DNA of 64,000 nucleotides from Sinohyriopsis cumingii (GCA_028554795.2 JAPYKE020000037.1:4131001-4195000), one strand, 5' to 3'. Numbered from the stretch's first letter, positions 39,173 through 53,739 are shown. A program made the numbers and translations. Notes: generated by a model not told the origin, from the letters alone.

Positions 39173-39740
39173 TTTGGCTTGAATAAAAATTCAGCACCCG
39201 TGCTCCCCACCCACCAAGGAGCCCAACAAGGGGACACTTTTCAAGTGTCAGGGATACACAGATGCCATACTCAGTTGATAAAATTACCTTTGATTGACCC
39301 TGAAGTCGCCAGTTTCTAAGGTCAGTAAAATTACCCCCCGATTGACCCGTTAAGCCACCGCCTTCTGGGAAGTCTTCTAAGACTTGGAAAAGGGAAAGAT
39401 AAAGGAAGAGAATTTAGGGGCAACGGTGGTATCAAGAGAGATACAAGGAGACAGATAAAGAAGGTGAGCGAGTAAATAAAGACCTCCTAGGGCTCGGCGT
39501 GACCAGCCGATTTGTCGGAACCGGGCCCATCCCGACCACCCGTCTAAGAGAAGTAGAGGCCAAAGTAGTGTGTTGCAGGGAAAGCCTCTGCTCAACTACC
39601 AGGATCCTTTCCTCCTCCGACACGGGACGCAACCCACGGCAAACAGGTTGCCTCTACTTAGTCGCCTTTTACGACACGTAGCGAGGCACGTCGGGCCAAT
39701 TCTACAACCCCGGACCCGCAGGGGGAGATATTCCCCAATA

Positions 39741-39960
39741 ACTATCGGACATATGAGAGGCATTTCCCAATAACTGATGGACATATGAGAGGTATTTCAC
39801 ACGAAGTTACTCACATACGAAAGACATTTCATAATAGCTTACTGACATACGAGAGGCATTTCCGAATCACTTACTGACATATGAAAGGCATTTCCCCATA
39901 AGTTACTGATATACGAGAGACATTTCCTAGTAGTGTTACTATATGGTTATTGAATGTATT
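39741..39960 (+). repeat. Minisatellite of about 31 bp, right part
   Basis: A continuation of the array at 33795-33988: units like CATATGAGAGGCATTTCCCAATAACTTACTGA, decaying toward 39960. Confidence 0.85.
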
Positions 39961-40760
39961 ACTGATATACGTAAAAGTCTTCTATACCTTATCGCTTTAC
40001 CTTAAATCACACGCGAGTGTAATTTAAGCATCTGAAACCGCGGTGAGACTAGCGCCATTGTAACCCACGGAAAGCCTCAAGCAAAACTAGCACAGTGATG
40101 CCACAGTCGGGCCAAAACACTGTCAATCATCCCGGCATACTGACCAGTATAAACTGACTAATAAGTAGTCTTTCATGACGTCGATGGCCAAAACTAAGTT
40201 TTCTACTCTTATCCATCGAGCAGATATGTTTACTTCAGAAACTACTTTGTGTTGCCGCGAGATGTTCCAGATAGACACGTATTATTTAATGCAGACCATA
40301 AATCCGCCTAGTGTGCGTATAATAGCTTGATATGATCACAATTTCAGCAATACTAAGACCAACTGTGGTCGCGCGTTGATACAGCAAATAGCGTCTACAA
40401 CCAAACACACGTGTTTTTATTTCAACAGCAACGCGGTTCTCTTGGTGATTTCACCTTGTTGCTGTTCCCCTTTCTTTATTTTGTTACGTTAGCAGCACGT
40501 AGGGTCTATCATATTTATTCTTTAATAATTTGATCGTACAGTACAGATAATCGACAGGCTTGCCTTGATCAGGTGCAACACACACGGGCACTTCTACTCA
40601 GTTACATTCTATTTTACTTGTACAACTGCCTTGGAATTATAAAAAATATATACTTGTAGAATATTTACAGCTCCTGCAATTGTGCCACCTGGGACTTCAC
40701 CTTTACTTAGAATCATACAGATTGCTCACTAGGTTTGTGCATGACACTATTGTACTCGCC
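39961..40760. other. No supported feature
   Basis: A mixed unique-looking sequence without splice-bounded open frames, RNA genes or obvious repeats. Confidence 0.4.
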
Positions 40761-40761
40761 C

Positions 40762-43700
40762 TCACCCAAAAATTGTTACAAGGGCAAGTGCCTGCTTATC
40801 GAATATAAGTCTACTAGGTCTTTCTTTCCCTGTCATTTGGGGTTTAACATAATCGACGGAGAATGTAACCGTGGTGGTTTTATCGGTGAATACTACTTCA
40901 TCGTTATAGAAACGATTCCTGAGTGATTTCTCTACTGGCTGTGCAGTCAACAACCGTTCTGTTGGAGTGCTAATGCAAGTATTCCATGCCAACTGCGAGT
41001 TAGTATTGGTGCGCTATAGTGGTCACGGGCGTTGATTTCTTATTGGCCCTAAAAAAATTATATTTTTGTGTAAACGAGAGTTTGTTAATACCTTTTTTAT
41101 GCACGTATGTAATGACAAGTGGAAAAAAATCACTATCAATGTTGGCAACACTGGTAACCCGATCCAGTACTGCGTCGTCTAATTTCGCAACCTCATCACC
41201 GCAGTCAGAATCCATCACTTATAGGTAATGATACATTCAACCGTAAACATAAAAACGCCAAAAGTGGTTACGAACCCGTCCGGATGAACGCTGAGTCCTT
41301 CAAACTGAATTTCATCTCCAGCGACTAATGATATTGGTAATGTAAATGTAAAAAGGTCTGCAGCAACATCTTCCGTTCTGTCAGTACGTGACGTATGGTG
41401 CCATCAAACCAAGATGCCTCCGATCATTTCTCAGTAACATTATTCAACCCCACCAGCTTTTAATTCCACTTAAAACAAACAAGCATAATCCAGTCATGCG
41501 CAACTTTAAAATGTGAGGTATGGGTTTACTAAAAACCATTTGCATGCAATTGAAAAACATATCGGTCATTTGCTAAAGTTGATAAGGTTATGTTTCACCC
41601 TCCTTCTCTGGTTAATTTTCCTTGAATTCGGCTCCAAGAAATTCTCCAGAACAGTTATTCGGAAAAGTAAAAGTCAAGTTGACCCTAATTTTTGCGCATA
41701 GTTATAAAATGCGATAAAAATATTTCATGATGATTGGTTACGCTAATTAAGGGGCGTGGTTTCAAAACTAAATTTCCTAGCTGTAAATAGTCCCCCATCG
41801 AAAAATCTAATTAGTCTGCATTTTTCCTGCAAGAGTGAAACTATAAAAGACTCAGAGAGTAAATTTTGGAAAAAGTTCTCTCTTCAAATATTTTTCAAAG
41901 GGACCGGATGTCTGGAAAGTCAACGGGCACAACTATTGCGGTATAAGCGAACAAAGATTGAGGCCCGATGAATCTGCGTCAAGTTCATGTAATTCATTGA
42001 TACAAATAAAATGTTTTGCTTGAATTTAATTGTTTATATTTGCATGAATTTATTTGTTTAAGCGCGTAGATCATTTATAATGATATAAGTGTAACTCTGT
42101 TTGAGTTAACCTATCTGAATTTGTATAATGATCTATTTTATATATGTTTGATGAATTGTTTGAATTTGTCGTCTTGTTTGTATAGGAAATGGGTATTCTA
42201 AGAGTTCATGCATTGCCTTCGTTAATATGAGTTACGCGAATCCGTTGAATTCACCGATCTTAGATGTATTCATGTATGATAAAGACTTGAATGTGCGTAT
42301 TCGCTGGGAAAAAAAACGTAGTTAATCCATCTAATAGATTTCATTCATTCATTTGTGTAATTGAGATGAGAACGGAAATGTTAGGTCTCGTGTGATGTTG
42401 ATGGGAATCAGTAATATAATAGCCGTTAGGAAGTATATTAATCTTATGAAACTAGGTTTGTTATGGTCTGCCATGTTTAGATGACCAGATAGCCTTGGTA
42501 TCTGCTTGAATTCCGATAGAACGATATCTGACCATAGCGAGAGAGGATTAATGATCTAATCCCAGTAAAAAACAACTGACAGAACATTTAGGTTGCTTCC
42601 CAGTTTACTTTAAAAGGGGAAATAACTCCACTGACGTATACAGTGACATGTGCTCCGACGTATCTTGGTACCTACTGATACAAGTTTCTACGTATCTACA
42701 TGCTTACGTATCCACCTACCCACACAAAATTTGAGGGACGGAAAGATGTGAGACAGAGGGAGGTTGGAGGAGAAAAACCAAAGAGCAGAAGGACCGAGAG
42801 AAATTACTACCGTGACGTTGCAGTGAACCAGAATGCACAGGTTATTAAGTTGTACAAGGCAATGACTTCAATCGTTCACTCGATTATATGATGAACTAAT
42901 CCTATCATTTAAAATAGATCTTTTATTTAAATAAATATATTTGTGTTTGAAATTCGTTGAAAGATTTATTTAAAAAAAGTGTATCATCCTAATGTAATGT
43001 GCTATCAGAATTGTTGATGTAATTTATTAAATTTTTGTTTTCATATATGGGGGCTCGTGTCATTCCATTCTATATACCTGTTCAGATCTCTATTTATTCT
43101 ACCTATAAGTTCCACTCTTTATATTAATATTTACTCGATCTGGGCAATAACACCGAGGACGATCATCTCCTAGAATTCGACTACCTAATAATACCTAACC
43201 ATCATTAGCAAACCCCTGCAATTGTTTTGTTGCAGCATCAAGATCGTCAACATAGCCATTTTTAAACGAAATGGACATATCAGTCTGATGTTTTTCGCGA
43301 TTTCGATGATTTTACCCAGATGTTTTGAGACAGCTCATCACAGCTTCAAGACATTATTTTGAATATGAGGGTTGGACGTCTGTAATTCTCCAGTTTGACC
43401 TTGAAATATCACATGCCAGCCAGGTTCAACGACAACAACGATACAGCTGGTAAGCTCGGTCATAACCGCTTTGGTGACAAACCTGGTAAGATCCACACGG
43501 GAGAACAGCGTATCCTGTCGCTGAGTCTTCACAGCTGTAATTATCAACATGCATGTTGTATCCTATTTATTCGACAATAATTTAAAATCAATTAGCGCGC
43601 CAGAGTTTGGTGAACGTTCGGTTGAACGCAACGTTTTAACATCAAGATGTCCACATATTGAGCTGTGTAGTATAGATTGCAACGTCAGGGTCGAAGAAAA

Positions 43701-46700
43701 CAGTGGTTGAAGTCCACTTCCTCGGGTTAAATAATCAACAATTTCAAGTGGCGGTGAAAACCCGTACGAGTCAAAACACAAAAGATGTGAAGACTTCACC
43801 ACGTATGTGAACGAATGATTTTCAAGACCTGTTGATCAATCCAGGTTAACAATACCAGTTCCCAGCCGTGGGGGAATATTCGCCTGCAAGCCTTGACTTC
43901 GAGGCACCTTGGAAATGTCTGACTGACTTTCAGATACATAAAAAACTAGTTGACGGGGAGGCCATTTGGCAGTCTTTGTGGTATGGAATGTTTTTTTCTA
44001 TTTTTACTCCAATCGTGTTTTTTCAGAGCCATTCCGGATACAGTGCTGAGGTCCCCTATCGCGGAAGGTGCGGTTGCTACCAACTATAAAGTGGCTACGA
44101 GGATAGAAATATTCTGTCAGTCTATAGCTTTTGTGCCTCAACTGAATTTCACAACTTTGGTATCAATGTTGTGTCTTTAGTTTAGCCGCATTAAGTTAAG
44201 TCGCGTTTGTTCTAACCGTACGGGAACAATTCGAGTTAATTTTGTCTTAACATTCATCATTGTTACTTCGCAATCATTTCGTATTGCTCTTTTTTATTTT
44301 TGCAAGTTTATTTGGGCTAAGGCAAACGTTAACTTCGTAATAGGACATTATTATTTGAAAACAAAAGGTTCAGTGACTATGTTACAAGTTTTCCACTGGT
44401 CCGCCAATAATCTTCATTCGACCTGCGTCGTCCAACAACAGAATAATGTCGGAGAGTGTCACAGAAGAACATTTCTAATCGCTAGTGGTAATGGGCCCAC
44501 CTACAGGTGCATGAAAGTGCGTGTTGACCAAATACTGCCTAAGAAACTCCAGGTGTCCAATGAAAAGTGATAAATCAGGTACAACGTAGACAAGTCGTGC
44601 TTGGAAACTGCTGACCCGTGTCTACATTTTGATGTCGGTCTAGGTAACATACCACAGCCATTGATGCACGTTCGACTTGTTTGTCTGCAGTTGGTCCAAA
44701 TTTCTTAAGAGTGTCAGAGAGTTACTCATAACTGGTTAAGCATAATTTTTATGCTCTTGTTTATTGTCTTGATTTACACTTTGAAATGCCATGAAAACGT
44801 CTTTGGGTCTGATAATATCATGAAGGGTAATAATTTGCCATAGAATCTGTAGATGAATAAGCGTTACTTGAAGCGGGTCTGTATCGCACAAACCGACAGC
44901 ACTGATGCAGTTCTAGACATCATAAACGACAACAAGTGGTCTATTTTGGTCATCGAAGGGGTTAGTATGGCCATCCATAATGTTGACAGTACAATTCTTC
45001 CAACAGTACTTCATGTACGCCAAATTACATCGTTTACGTTTCCCTTACGGAAAAATCTGTGTGTTTGCTTCCTAAAATAACTTTGTTGACATTTATGCTA
45101 AACTCGTAAATGTGACTGAGAGGAATTGCACTAGAAAACGTACATAACCTCCATGAAGCTGTGCTTGACTGTGCTCGAAACCACTGTTGAAATTGTTGGA
45201 TCCCATGACTATGTCTTCCACATTTGCTGTAATGGCAGCATTGCTGTGTAGTTGAGGTCACGGATGCTTATCTGCATTATTTGATGTATCCTTTATCTAT
45301 ATAATAATTGGGACGGGGTAATAACCAATGTATCTGGCGAGTCCGAGAATCATCCTGACAATTTCTACATTGTCGAGAATTGCTTTGCTTTCCTTTCCAT
45401 CCATGGAATACGGTGCACTGTCGAAAAACGCCAAGATGGTTTTGCATACATTGGCACATGCGGCATGATCATTAGTACCGTTCTTTATACGTTTTCCCTC
45501 GATATCTATGAAGGTCTCACGCGGATGAGGATACATAGACATGTCCTGCACTTGGAGTTTTCGTTAATTGGGGTACTTAGCTTTTACGAGAATACAGAGA
45601 ATTTATTTTCTTCCAATCTACCAACACAGGCGCGTCATGCCAAACAAGGGATTGGACGTATTCGGTTTCGTCTAATACTGTAATCCGCTTCCCACTGAAA
45701 TATCTGCAGTCACCAAATCAGACAGATGGTGAATAGCGGTCTCATATATGATTTTACTGACCAGAGTTGGCATCGCGTCTGTTGATGTAAGTGTAATCGG
45801 CTCTGGTTCAATCTTTGATGGTGTTCGAGTCACTAATTGCTGTAGTCGATCTCTATTATGACATGGAAGATACACAGGTGCAGTTGGAATAATCGAGATC
45901 AAAGTATTTAGGTGAATATCAGGCAGAACATGAACAATGTATAACCCTGGGAGGCAATGCCTCCCGATGCTACGAGTGTGGAAACTCCGCTTTCATAACT
46001 ACTCCTGATAATGTGACTGGTCAGATAACCATGAATAACTGAGGAATTCATTACAAAGGCCAGCATGGTATGGTATTCAGACGTTATGTGCCCTGCATGT
46101 AAGACTGTTTTGTCTTCAGAAATTTTAATAGATATTTAGGCCAACCAAGAACCGAACTCATCGACCGCGTACTGTTGTGATTCAATCAAGACCAAGCTGA
46201 GTATGCGTTCGTTGGTTTTGTTTATATAGATTTTAGAGTATGTGTCATTGACGACAAAACTCCTCCGTAGAATAACTTCATTGCTTGAGATTATGTCATG
46301 CGCTCCAGTGGCAAGTTCAACAACATTCGTGGTTACGACACCGTCGCAGGAAAACCCACGAATCGCTACGATCGAAAATTAGGCCAACTGCAATACACGA
46401 GCAGTGATGCTAGTACGATCTCGAGTGTGCGACCTTCCGCGGCTGTGATAGTTGTAAAGAAGGTTACATCAAATGCTGGTTTTGTTGATGAGATTGTGCT
46501 CATAAAGGTGACGCTTAGGGTTGTGTTTGCAACAGCTAGCTGCATCGTTGAACTGATTGCGCGAGTCTTGCCTGAGAATTCGTCATCGATGATGTATAAA
46601 TCATCGACGTCTTCATTAGTTTCATACATCAACGCTTGAATCCTCCACAAGTCTATGTCGTCGCTGGAGAGCAGCCGCTGACAAATCGATGCAGCCACAT

Positions 46701-47315
46701 CAATGACTTTATGTGTGTTGTTATCGCACGAACCTATCCCAGTGTTTCCACCCGATCCACTAGTTTTTTTTATCTGTCATTGGTCCACAGGCATTCAGTT
46801 GAACTTTACCGATAAACTTATCGTTGAAATAACATCGTTTGTTGTCTTTCTTTTGAGTGTACGATCACCAGGACCTCTTTCCAAGTGGAAAGAGGTTTTG
46901 GAGAAGATCCTCCTCCTCCAGTTGGGAGAGGTGTCTTTACTTCGAGAGCCACATCCCCAGTTTGATGATTCTCCCGAAAACTAGACCCACCGATATTTGG
47001 TAACTCTGTCTTAAATGCAATGGGAAACAATAATACAAATAAAACGAACCGTAGGACCCAATCTTTTTGAATCTAGGCTTTGACATATTTCAAGATGCTG
47101 CCCTAATTCAGCCTACTTAGGATGATTTTTGTTTGAGTAAATCCATGCCATCCACCGAAAACATATTTGGACCAGTTTTCATTGATGTAACTCGGTAGCA
47201 TGTCTTCTGGTACTTGAAATTCCAACATACAGTCTTTTAATTCCTTGGCATCAGCTACGTTAGCGGCAAACGCGGTGGCATTGTTAAAGATTATCTGCCG
47301 TGCAGGTTGATTCAA
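40762..47315 (-). pseudogene. Unidentified long intronless coding region, heavily decayed and split by a repeat
   Basis: On the minus strand, successive open pieces in changing frames read like ordinary protein. In order: 47315-47103 (AKELKDCMLEFQVPEDMLP), 47030-46818, 46698-46366 (SSDDIDLWRIQALMYETNED), 46372-45910 with an in-frame TAA at 46136-46138 (NVVELATGAHDIISSNEV), 45902-45672, 45551-45297 (DNVEIVRMILGLARYIG), about 45250-44700, 43802-43338 with a TAA between halves, about 41430-41220 (AGDEIQFEGLSVHPDGF) and 41218-40762. There are no introns and many stops and frame changes. Original size was perhaps 1,500-1,700 codons once the inserted repeat is discounted. I do not recognise it. The absence of introns suggests a processed copy or an endogenised viral gene, possibly a large structural protein; that is inference. 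Confidence 0.5.
41903..43175 (-). repeat. Dispersed repeat, copy 2, inside the decayed gene
   Basis: The inverted, diverged relative of 3055-4440. It lies between two coding-like pieces of the relic at 40762-47315 and so inserted into it. It lacks the short insertion present in copy 1, giving an empty-site comparison. Confidence 0.7.
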
Positions 47316-48117
47316 TTTTTGAACTAGCTTGCTAAATTATGATATATAGTTGGGTGATTGCTCTTGTGGAACACGGGCAAGTGCCTCTTGAACTTACCCT
47401 TCTGTTATGTATATTTAATTTGTATTGTGTTATCTTTTGTCCGAGATTATATTCTCTGTACGTTTTATTTGCCTATTTGACCTTTGTCCATAACTGAGAG
47501 TAGAAGTTGGGCCTATCTGACTAATGTCTTCGTTTTTATAAACAATATATTCCAAAGCTAATTCTTCTCTACGATGTTAGATTATATATCAAAATCATTA
47601 TAAGTTGGAGATAAACATGTTTATGTGGCCTTTTGTCCTTGAACGTTTCTAAAAGGAATCTTGTTTATGAAGTGGATGAGAAAATGACCGTCATATTGGT
47701 TCTGTTATTGTATCGTACCTTTTAAAAACAAATGTTGTTTACATCAGAATTACTCACTCCGTATCTTAACATCAGTCTTAGTTGAATCAGTTTAAGTTGT
47801 GTTTCAGTTAATATTTGACAGGATGCATTTTTTCAAATTAAGCACTCGAATTAAAAAGTGCTCGTTATTAATTTCCGACTAAATCACTATTTTGGGACTA
47901 TTGTGAATTTGTTTAGAGTAGTTTTTGACAATGGCCTAAAAAGTGTCAGTCTACATCTATAGTTCAACTAGTAGCTGCAATCTGGGCTTTTCTAAATCTA
48001 GTGTAGGTTCGAGGATTAGAATGGTAGTTTTTTGTTCATATTTTACTTTGAAGTGTTTCCAAATCAGAGAACAATAGCTGTCAAATATCCTGATCATACT
48101 GATTAGTTACATTTCGG
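47316..48117. other. No supported feature
   Basis: AT-rich DNA between the decayed gene and a SINE. It may hold further upstream remnants of the decayed gene, but none is readable. Confidence 0.35.
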
Positions 48118-48415
48118 CCGTCTCGTATGAGGGAGGTCGTGTGTTTGAACCCCAGCCAAGTCAAACCAAAGACTTATCAAAATGGTGTATATAGCTGTCT
48201 CGCTTGATGCTCAGCATTGAAAGGTTAGTGCTATGGCTGGTCGGCCTGGTTTCAGGATTATGAGACTGGATGGGACATGTCTGCAGCATGATGCCCCAGT
48301 ACTAGACCTCACCATAAACTGCCACACTGCAGATATCGTAATGATAGGTCTGAAAAATTGTTAAAGCTACGTTAAAAATCCAAGTCAAACACACACACAC
48401 ACACACACGCAGACA
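48118..48415 (+). mobile_element. SINE copy, related to 8163-8473
   Basis: A damaged B box (GTGTTTGAACCCC), then GCTGTCTCGCTTGATGCTCAGCAT, CTGCAGCATGATGCCCC and the 3' end AAAGCTACGTTAAAAATCC before a CA run. The A-box part is missing or decayed. Confidence 0.7.
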
Positions 48416-49814
48416 CACACCGGAAAGCTATGTTAAAGTACTAAATTGTCGGGATTGGCAGCGCCACTGAAAATACACATGTGCTAAAACTCCCCATCGT
48501 CACTAATTAAGCAACGCACCTATCGAGCAGAACTCACCTAGTCGTTGATAGGTCAGTAACCCTGGTGTCATATGCACAATTAAGGTTTATGAACATTCAA
48601 CGCCTATGACGCGAGAATACTAAATGTCATAAAAACGTATTAAGTTTTTATTTGAATTTTAAAAAGGTGGACGAAATAAGACAATAACATGGGTTTCATT
48701 TGTAATTGAAATTTGTGACAATTCAAACGATACAATATGGCACCTACAAAACACACTTAATGCAACGTTTATTGATGTTACCGAGTCCTGAAAATTTTGT
48801 AAAGGTGACACTGATATGAACGTTAAATTCATTTCACAGATGAGATGATATATACGGAGCAAATATAAACATGCAAAACTTATATTCTGGAAAGGTAAAT
48901 TATCATTGTCCCAAACTGGAGTTAAATTTCGATATTAAATGCAAGTCGGTTGCCTGCAAAGCGATTATTTTAATTTACCCAGTGTGTTTATTCAATTTCA
49001 TTTGGTGCATATCCAATAATATTTCGAAAATATTCCTATGGATTACTTGGATATCAATTAACGCAAGCACAGTCACGTTAAATACAAAGATTTAATTGAC
49101 CAGAAGGTTATATTTGTGAGAAAGATGTTCCTCAACGGAAAATGAACAATTTTAACGATGCAAAATTTTCACCGAGTACTGTTTCTAGTAAGTTTACCTT
49201 AGTGTACGCGCTCCTAGACAAGACTGAACATTATTCTGTAAAAATGTCACTTTTCTAGCATCTTCAGAACTGCTGACATTTTAAAGTGTTTAAAAAATTG
49301 CAATACTGTTTTTAAATGCACTCTGCATAAAAGAGTATTGAACATAATGGGTTATTTTGTGAATAATGGCACAAAAGTAGGAGAATAATTAGTCTTTCCC
49401 GAGTTAGTCAAGTACACTGTTATCAATAGAATTATATGGTTATTTATTTTTAGGTCAACAAAGTTATGACATGAACAAAATTGCAAAAGGATTTTAACAA
49501 TATATTTCTGCTTAAAAATTACGTCAACTTTGTGCAGTTGATGTGAAGATGTATTATTGAAACCCAGTGGGTATAAACCATAACCATGACAACCGATCTG
49601 CAGGCTGCTCTGAGTGGGATTCAACACCGGCAACCTGCAGATTGGGAATCTCACACAAAACAAGTCTCCACAAAAGTCCTTGAATATACTTATCTAACCA
49701 TACTCTAACTCCGCTCTCTAATCTTATATAATTACTGCAAGGCTAAATAAACACATACATACATACATGCATACATACATACATACATACTTGCATACTT
49801 GCATACATATATTT

Positions 49815-50720
49815 TGGGCTTGGGTGGTTATCCATCAGAGAAATTAACTCAGTAGTATTTCAGTATTTGCGGTTTCATGGCCACCTCGCCTGTTCTATTT
49901 AGCTTTAACTGGTTAACCATTTTTCATTTACTTTAAACTGCATTTCAATACATTTTGAAACTGATATATGACTTTCAACTACCTTGTTAAAAAAAAAAAA
50001 AAACCTTGGCACCAGTTTCCTATTTATGCAAAATTCTAGGCTACATCCCCCCCCCCCACCTCAAAAAAAATGTTATTAGGACCAAAGAATCTAGGCCACG
50101 TATAACACTGACCTTCTACTATAGTGTGCTATAACAAGAGAAAACCTAACCTTCAAACTTGCACGAATTCTGGGTCACTATATTTTTGGCGAATTTTGAT
50201 TTGTCGGACCTTTGACCTAGGCCTCCGACATTTAAAAGTGAGTTGCTACAACAAAATAAATCTGGGTCTGCTAGGCCAATGAACTTCAAACTAAATGTTA
50301 TATATATATAAAAAATAATAAAAAAAAAACATTCCTCTCACACTAACAGCCTTCAGATGGTCTTCTTATAAGAATAAAATCACCGAGCCATTGACCTTCA
50401 AACGTGTACAACTCAGGCCCATTTAACCTGGACACTCTGCAGACCACATTTATATTTGTTGAGTAATTCGGCCACCTACAATTAACATAATTGTTATGAT
50501 AACAAAACATAGACGAAGTGAAACACTGACGTACAAGTTAGCTGTTAAAACAACAAAAGAAATTGGTCACATGTCTTCAATATAGATTTCATTAGAACCA
50601 AAAGCCTTAGGCCACTGACTAATAAACATAATTGTTAAACAACAAACTCTGGACAATCTAGGCCGCTGACATACATGTTAGTTCTTATAGCAACGGAACA
50701 ACAGGTTAAGGTCCACCCAA
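49815..50720. repeat. Degenerate repeats of about 80 bp around a CTAGGCC-ACTGACCT motif
   Basis: The pattern CTAGGCCACTGAC-TACAA-TTA-TTGTTATAGCAACAAA recurs roughly every 75-90 bp with strong divergence. Part of it (49815-50300) appears inverted at 56840-57320. Confidence 0.55.
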
Positions 50721-52434
50721 GCACCAAAAATATTATAGTAATTAGGACAGCGATTATATTTCACTTTCCTTGGTTTCAATTTCAGTAAATATGAATAAAC
50801 TATGAAAACTTTAATCACATTTAGTACAGCTTTTATATAAAAAAAAGTAGCAAGTAGCGCACTTCACCTGTGTCTTACAACGAGTGTAATACGCCGGATG
50901 ATTACAGAATATGAAATGTATTTCACAAGATAACACTGTTATAGGAAAATCAAGATGGGGGATATTTTAGTGGTATCTATGAGATAACAGTATACCAGAA
51001 CACTCAGTGTCATAATCATACAATGAAGCATTTAATCCAATAAATGACAACATAGATCTATAACTATTTGACATTTATTAATATTCCAGCTTATCCTGAT
51101 TATAGATATAGTCATGGAAAAATAAATATATTATTGATAATTGACCTATGCAACGTGAAACAATACGTCAAGGAATTGCAAATCCTTCAACAGTTACTGA
51201 TTTGGCAGCTTTCGAATGCTTTAATTACAGAGCTGAAACAGTAAATTACTGAAGAAAAGTGTTTTGTTGAAGACCAGTGTGAAAGCAACCGAATAAAATA
51301 TAGGATCGAGTACTTTCCATCTACATGATAGTAATGACAGAGTAACATCTCTGAGTCAGAGTATTACAGCATATATTGTTTATATTTGAGATGTTGAAGG
51401 ACAAAACGGAACAAGTGTTTCACAATTGGTTTTGTTTCTGTTCAAGACAGAGTAAACACACACACACACACACATAATCTGAGTATCTGATTTAAGACAA
51501 ATAAATGTTTGACACAGATGAAAACATTGTAAAACTGTATCTGCAATATATTTCTAATTCCAAAGTTACTCTTTTCTTTGCTTTTGGTGTAGGTATATTG
51601 CTAGTGCTATGGCAATATATATGGCTACAATAGCAAACAACAAAAAGTCATCAGGTTCAATTATAGTGGACTGATTTTACAATAAATACCGAACAGGAGT
51701 CATTGTTATGTATATATAATTTATTTTTCGTGTTTGACCTTTCTTCACGATTGAGAATATCGTTTTGGTGCGTACTGTTTTTTATCTTTCTTGTAAGTTA
51801 TAAAAAGGTTTATACTTCGGTTTGAGTTCAAGAACAAGCATTGATTATGACCTTAGAAGATTCTAGAAATGTACATGTTTACAGCTTGGTGTAAGTTTCC
51901 ATTAAAATGATTGAGTTTTTGGCAGAAAGTGTTATTGCTTCATATAGGTCAGGTGGGATGTATTTACCTTTGAGATCAGCAAGATGTTTCATTACTCCGC
52001 TAATTTCAGTCTGCAAAAGTAGTTACTGTTGTGTATCTTTTTGTAACTCTATTAATTAGAATTACAATGTGCTCATTGCTATTTTCACTAAAATACTACA
52101 ATGGGATTAGTGTGGACACATTCAACGACATTCTGGATTATATCACTGTGAGACATCAAGACTATTGGTACATCGGCACCTGAAGACTAATGGAACATCA
52201 ACACGTTCAAAATTGGAATTCATTTGGAACACTACTGGAATTGATTCAGATTAAAACTATATTTTTGGACATGTGATACAACTTTTAGGATTTGAGTCAT
52301 AACATTCAGGATACGCGTGAAAACTCAGTTTAATTGCAACGATTCGCACTTAGGTGTGAGACATTCCTTTCTTAGTCGGTACCAACGAAAACACAAGATT
52401 CTTAGTTGTTTAGCTATTCCAACCAGCTACCTTG
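50721..52434. other. No supported feature (unit A specific)
   Basis: About 1.7 kb of AT-rich DNA without counterpart in unit B and without open frames of note. A short CA run lies near 51455. Confidence 0.4.
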
Positions 52435-53667
52435 TCATACCAATAGGTCACTGAATTAGTCTTTGAAAACTTTGACTTTGGTTTTGAGAGTGCAGATGAA
52501 GATTGATTTCAATAGAGGAAATGTCTTAGGCTCCTTAAAACAAATTACACTCGTCAGTCTGTGCTTATTAACCTTCCATCTGCATTATCGGAGAAATACC
52601 AGCATAAAAAGTTCAATATTAAGATCATGCGAAAGTTGTCTTTGCTTCATTTAAAGAAGTACAGTCTTTAACATCCAATTTCGACATACCAGCAGCAATA
52701 TCGGAGAAAAAATAGTCTAAAAAAAGAAGTAAAATAACTGCACTTTGATCAGATAGGGAACTTTTTATGATAACACATAGGGTGGCCAGGAATGCAAATA
52801 ACGGGAACATATATACGCAATAAAAAAGTATGCCCACGTCTTGTACGTTCATGCGTGAAATACCTTAACTGTAAATACCTAATTTGAATACGAAATTGAT
52901 TGTAACAGACCATTGAAACAAAATACTTCTTTGTAGATTTAAAAAAATATTCTGGGTGATGTTTCGTTTATTGTAATCCAGAGAAGGGCCATGAAACGAT
53001 AGTCTGTAATTATTTTATCCAACCCTGCTACCTTACGTACTATTCTGATCAAGAAGTTAAAATCTTATCATGATTTTTACATTTTTACCTCATGAAACGA
53101 CAATAAACGGCGATGGGAACAACTTCTTGAAGCCCCCGTGCTTATAAAAGAAAACCAAGAAAAACAAAGTTGTAAAGAAAATTATATTCTAGGGAACGTC
53201 TGTTCAGCCCAATACCACGTATGCGATCGTAGATAACCTTGGATTGTTTTGCTGCAATGTCAAGGACGATTTTTAATTCTGAATACTGAACACAAATGTA
53301 TCTTATTAATATTTATGAGTATGTTGACAGTCTATACATTATCCTATGTGTTTCATATTATTTGTCAACTACCAGGAAATACGCTAGCCTCTATAACCAC
53401 TGATGTACGTGCGTATACGTTGGCTATGCAATCCGCATTCTATTTGGGTTGTAATATGCAGTTTGGAAGAGACGACAATGGCATAGGATATAAACAAGGA
53501 AACTTGAGTTTTCATCTACTTTATGCACTATTTTGGTGCTTAATGTACTAAGCTCCTAATCTTAATAGTTTTGTATCATTTCTAAATCTCATTCTCATTA
53601 TGCAAAATCAATTTGCATTCTCTGACAAACACATACAAGGAGATTAGAATGATCTTTCACAAATAAA

Positions 53668-53714
<47 letters not shown>

Positions 53715-53739
53715 GGGAGCATAGAACAAACTATCACAT

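Larger units (their letters stand above)
33989..39726 (-). mobile_element. Full-length I-superfamily LINE (RNase H bearing)
   Basis: Flanked by an identical 14-bp target duplication, GATATTCCCCAATA (33975-33988 and 39727-39740). On the minus strand it has a GC-rich 5' UTR beginning TCCCCCTGCGGGTCCGGGG, an ORF1 with zinc knuckles, an ORF2 with AP endonuclease, reverse transcriptase and RNase H, a 3' UTR and a (AATC)n tail. An intact 5' end plus identical duplications indicate a young, complete insertion. ORF2 has one frameshift and one stop. The domain order fits the I superfamily; the clade (I or Nimb) needs a tree. Confidence 0.95.
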
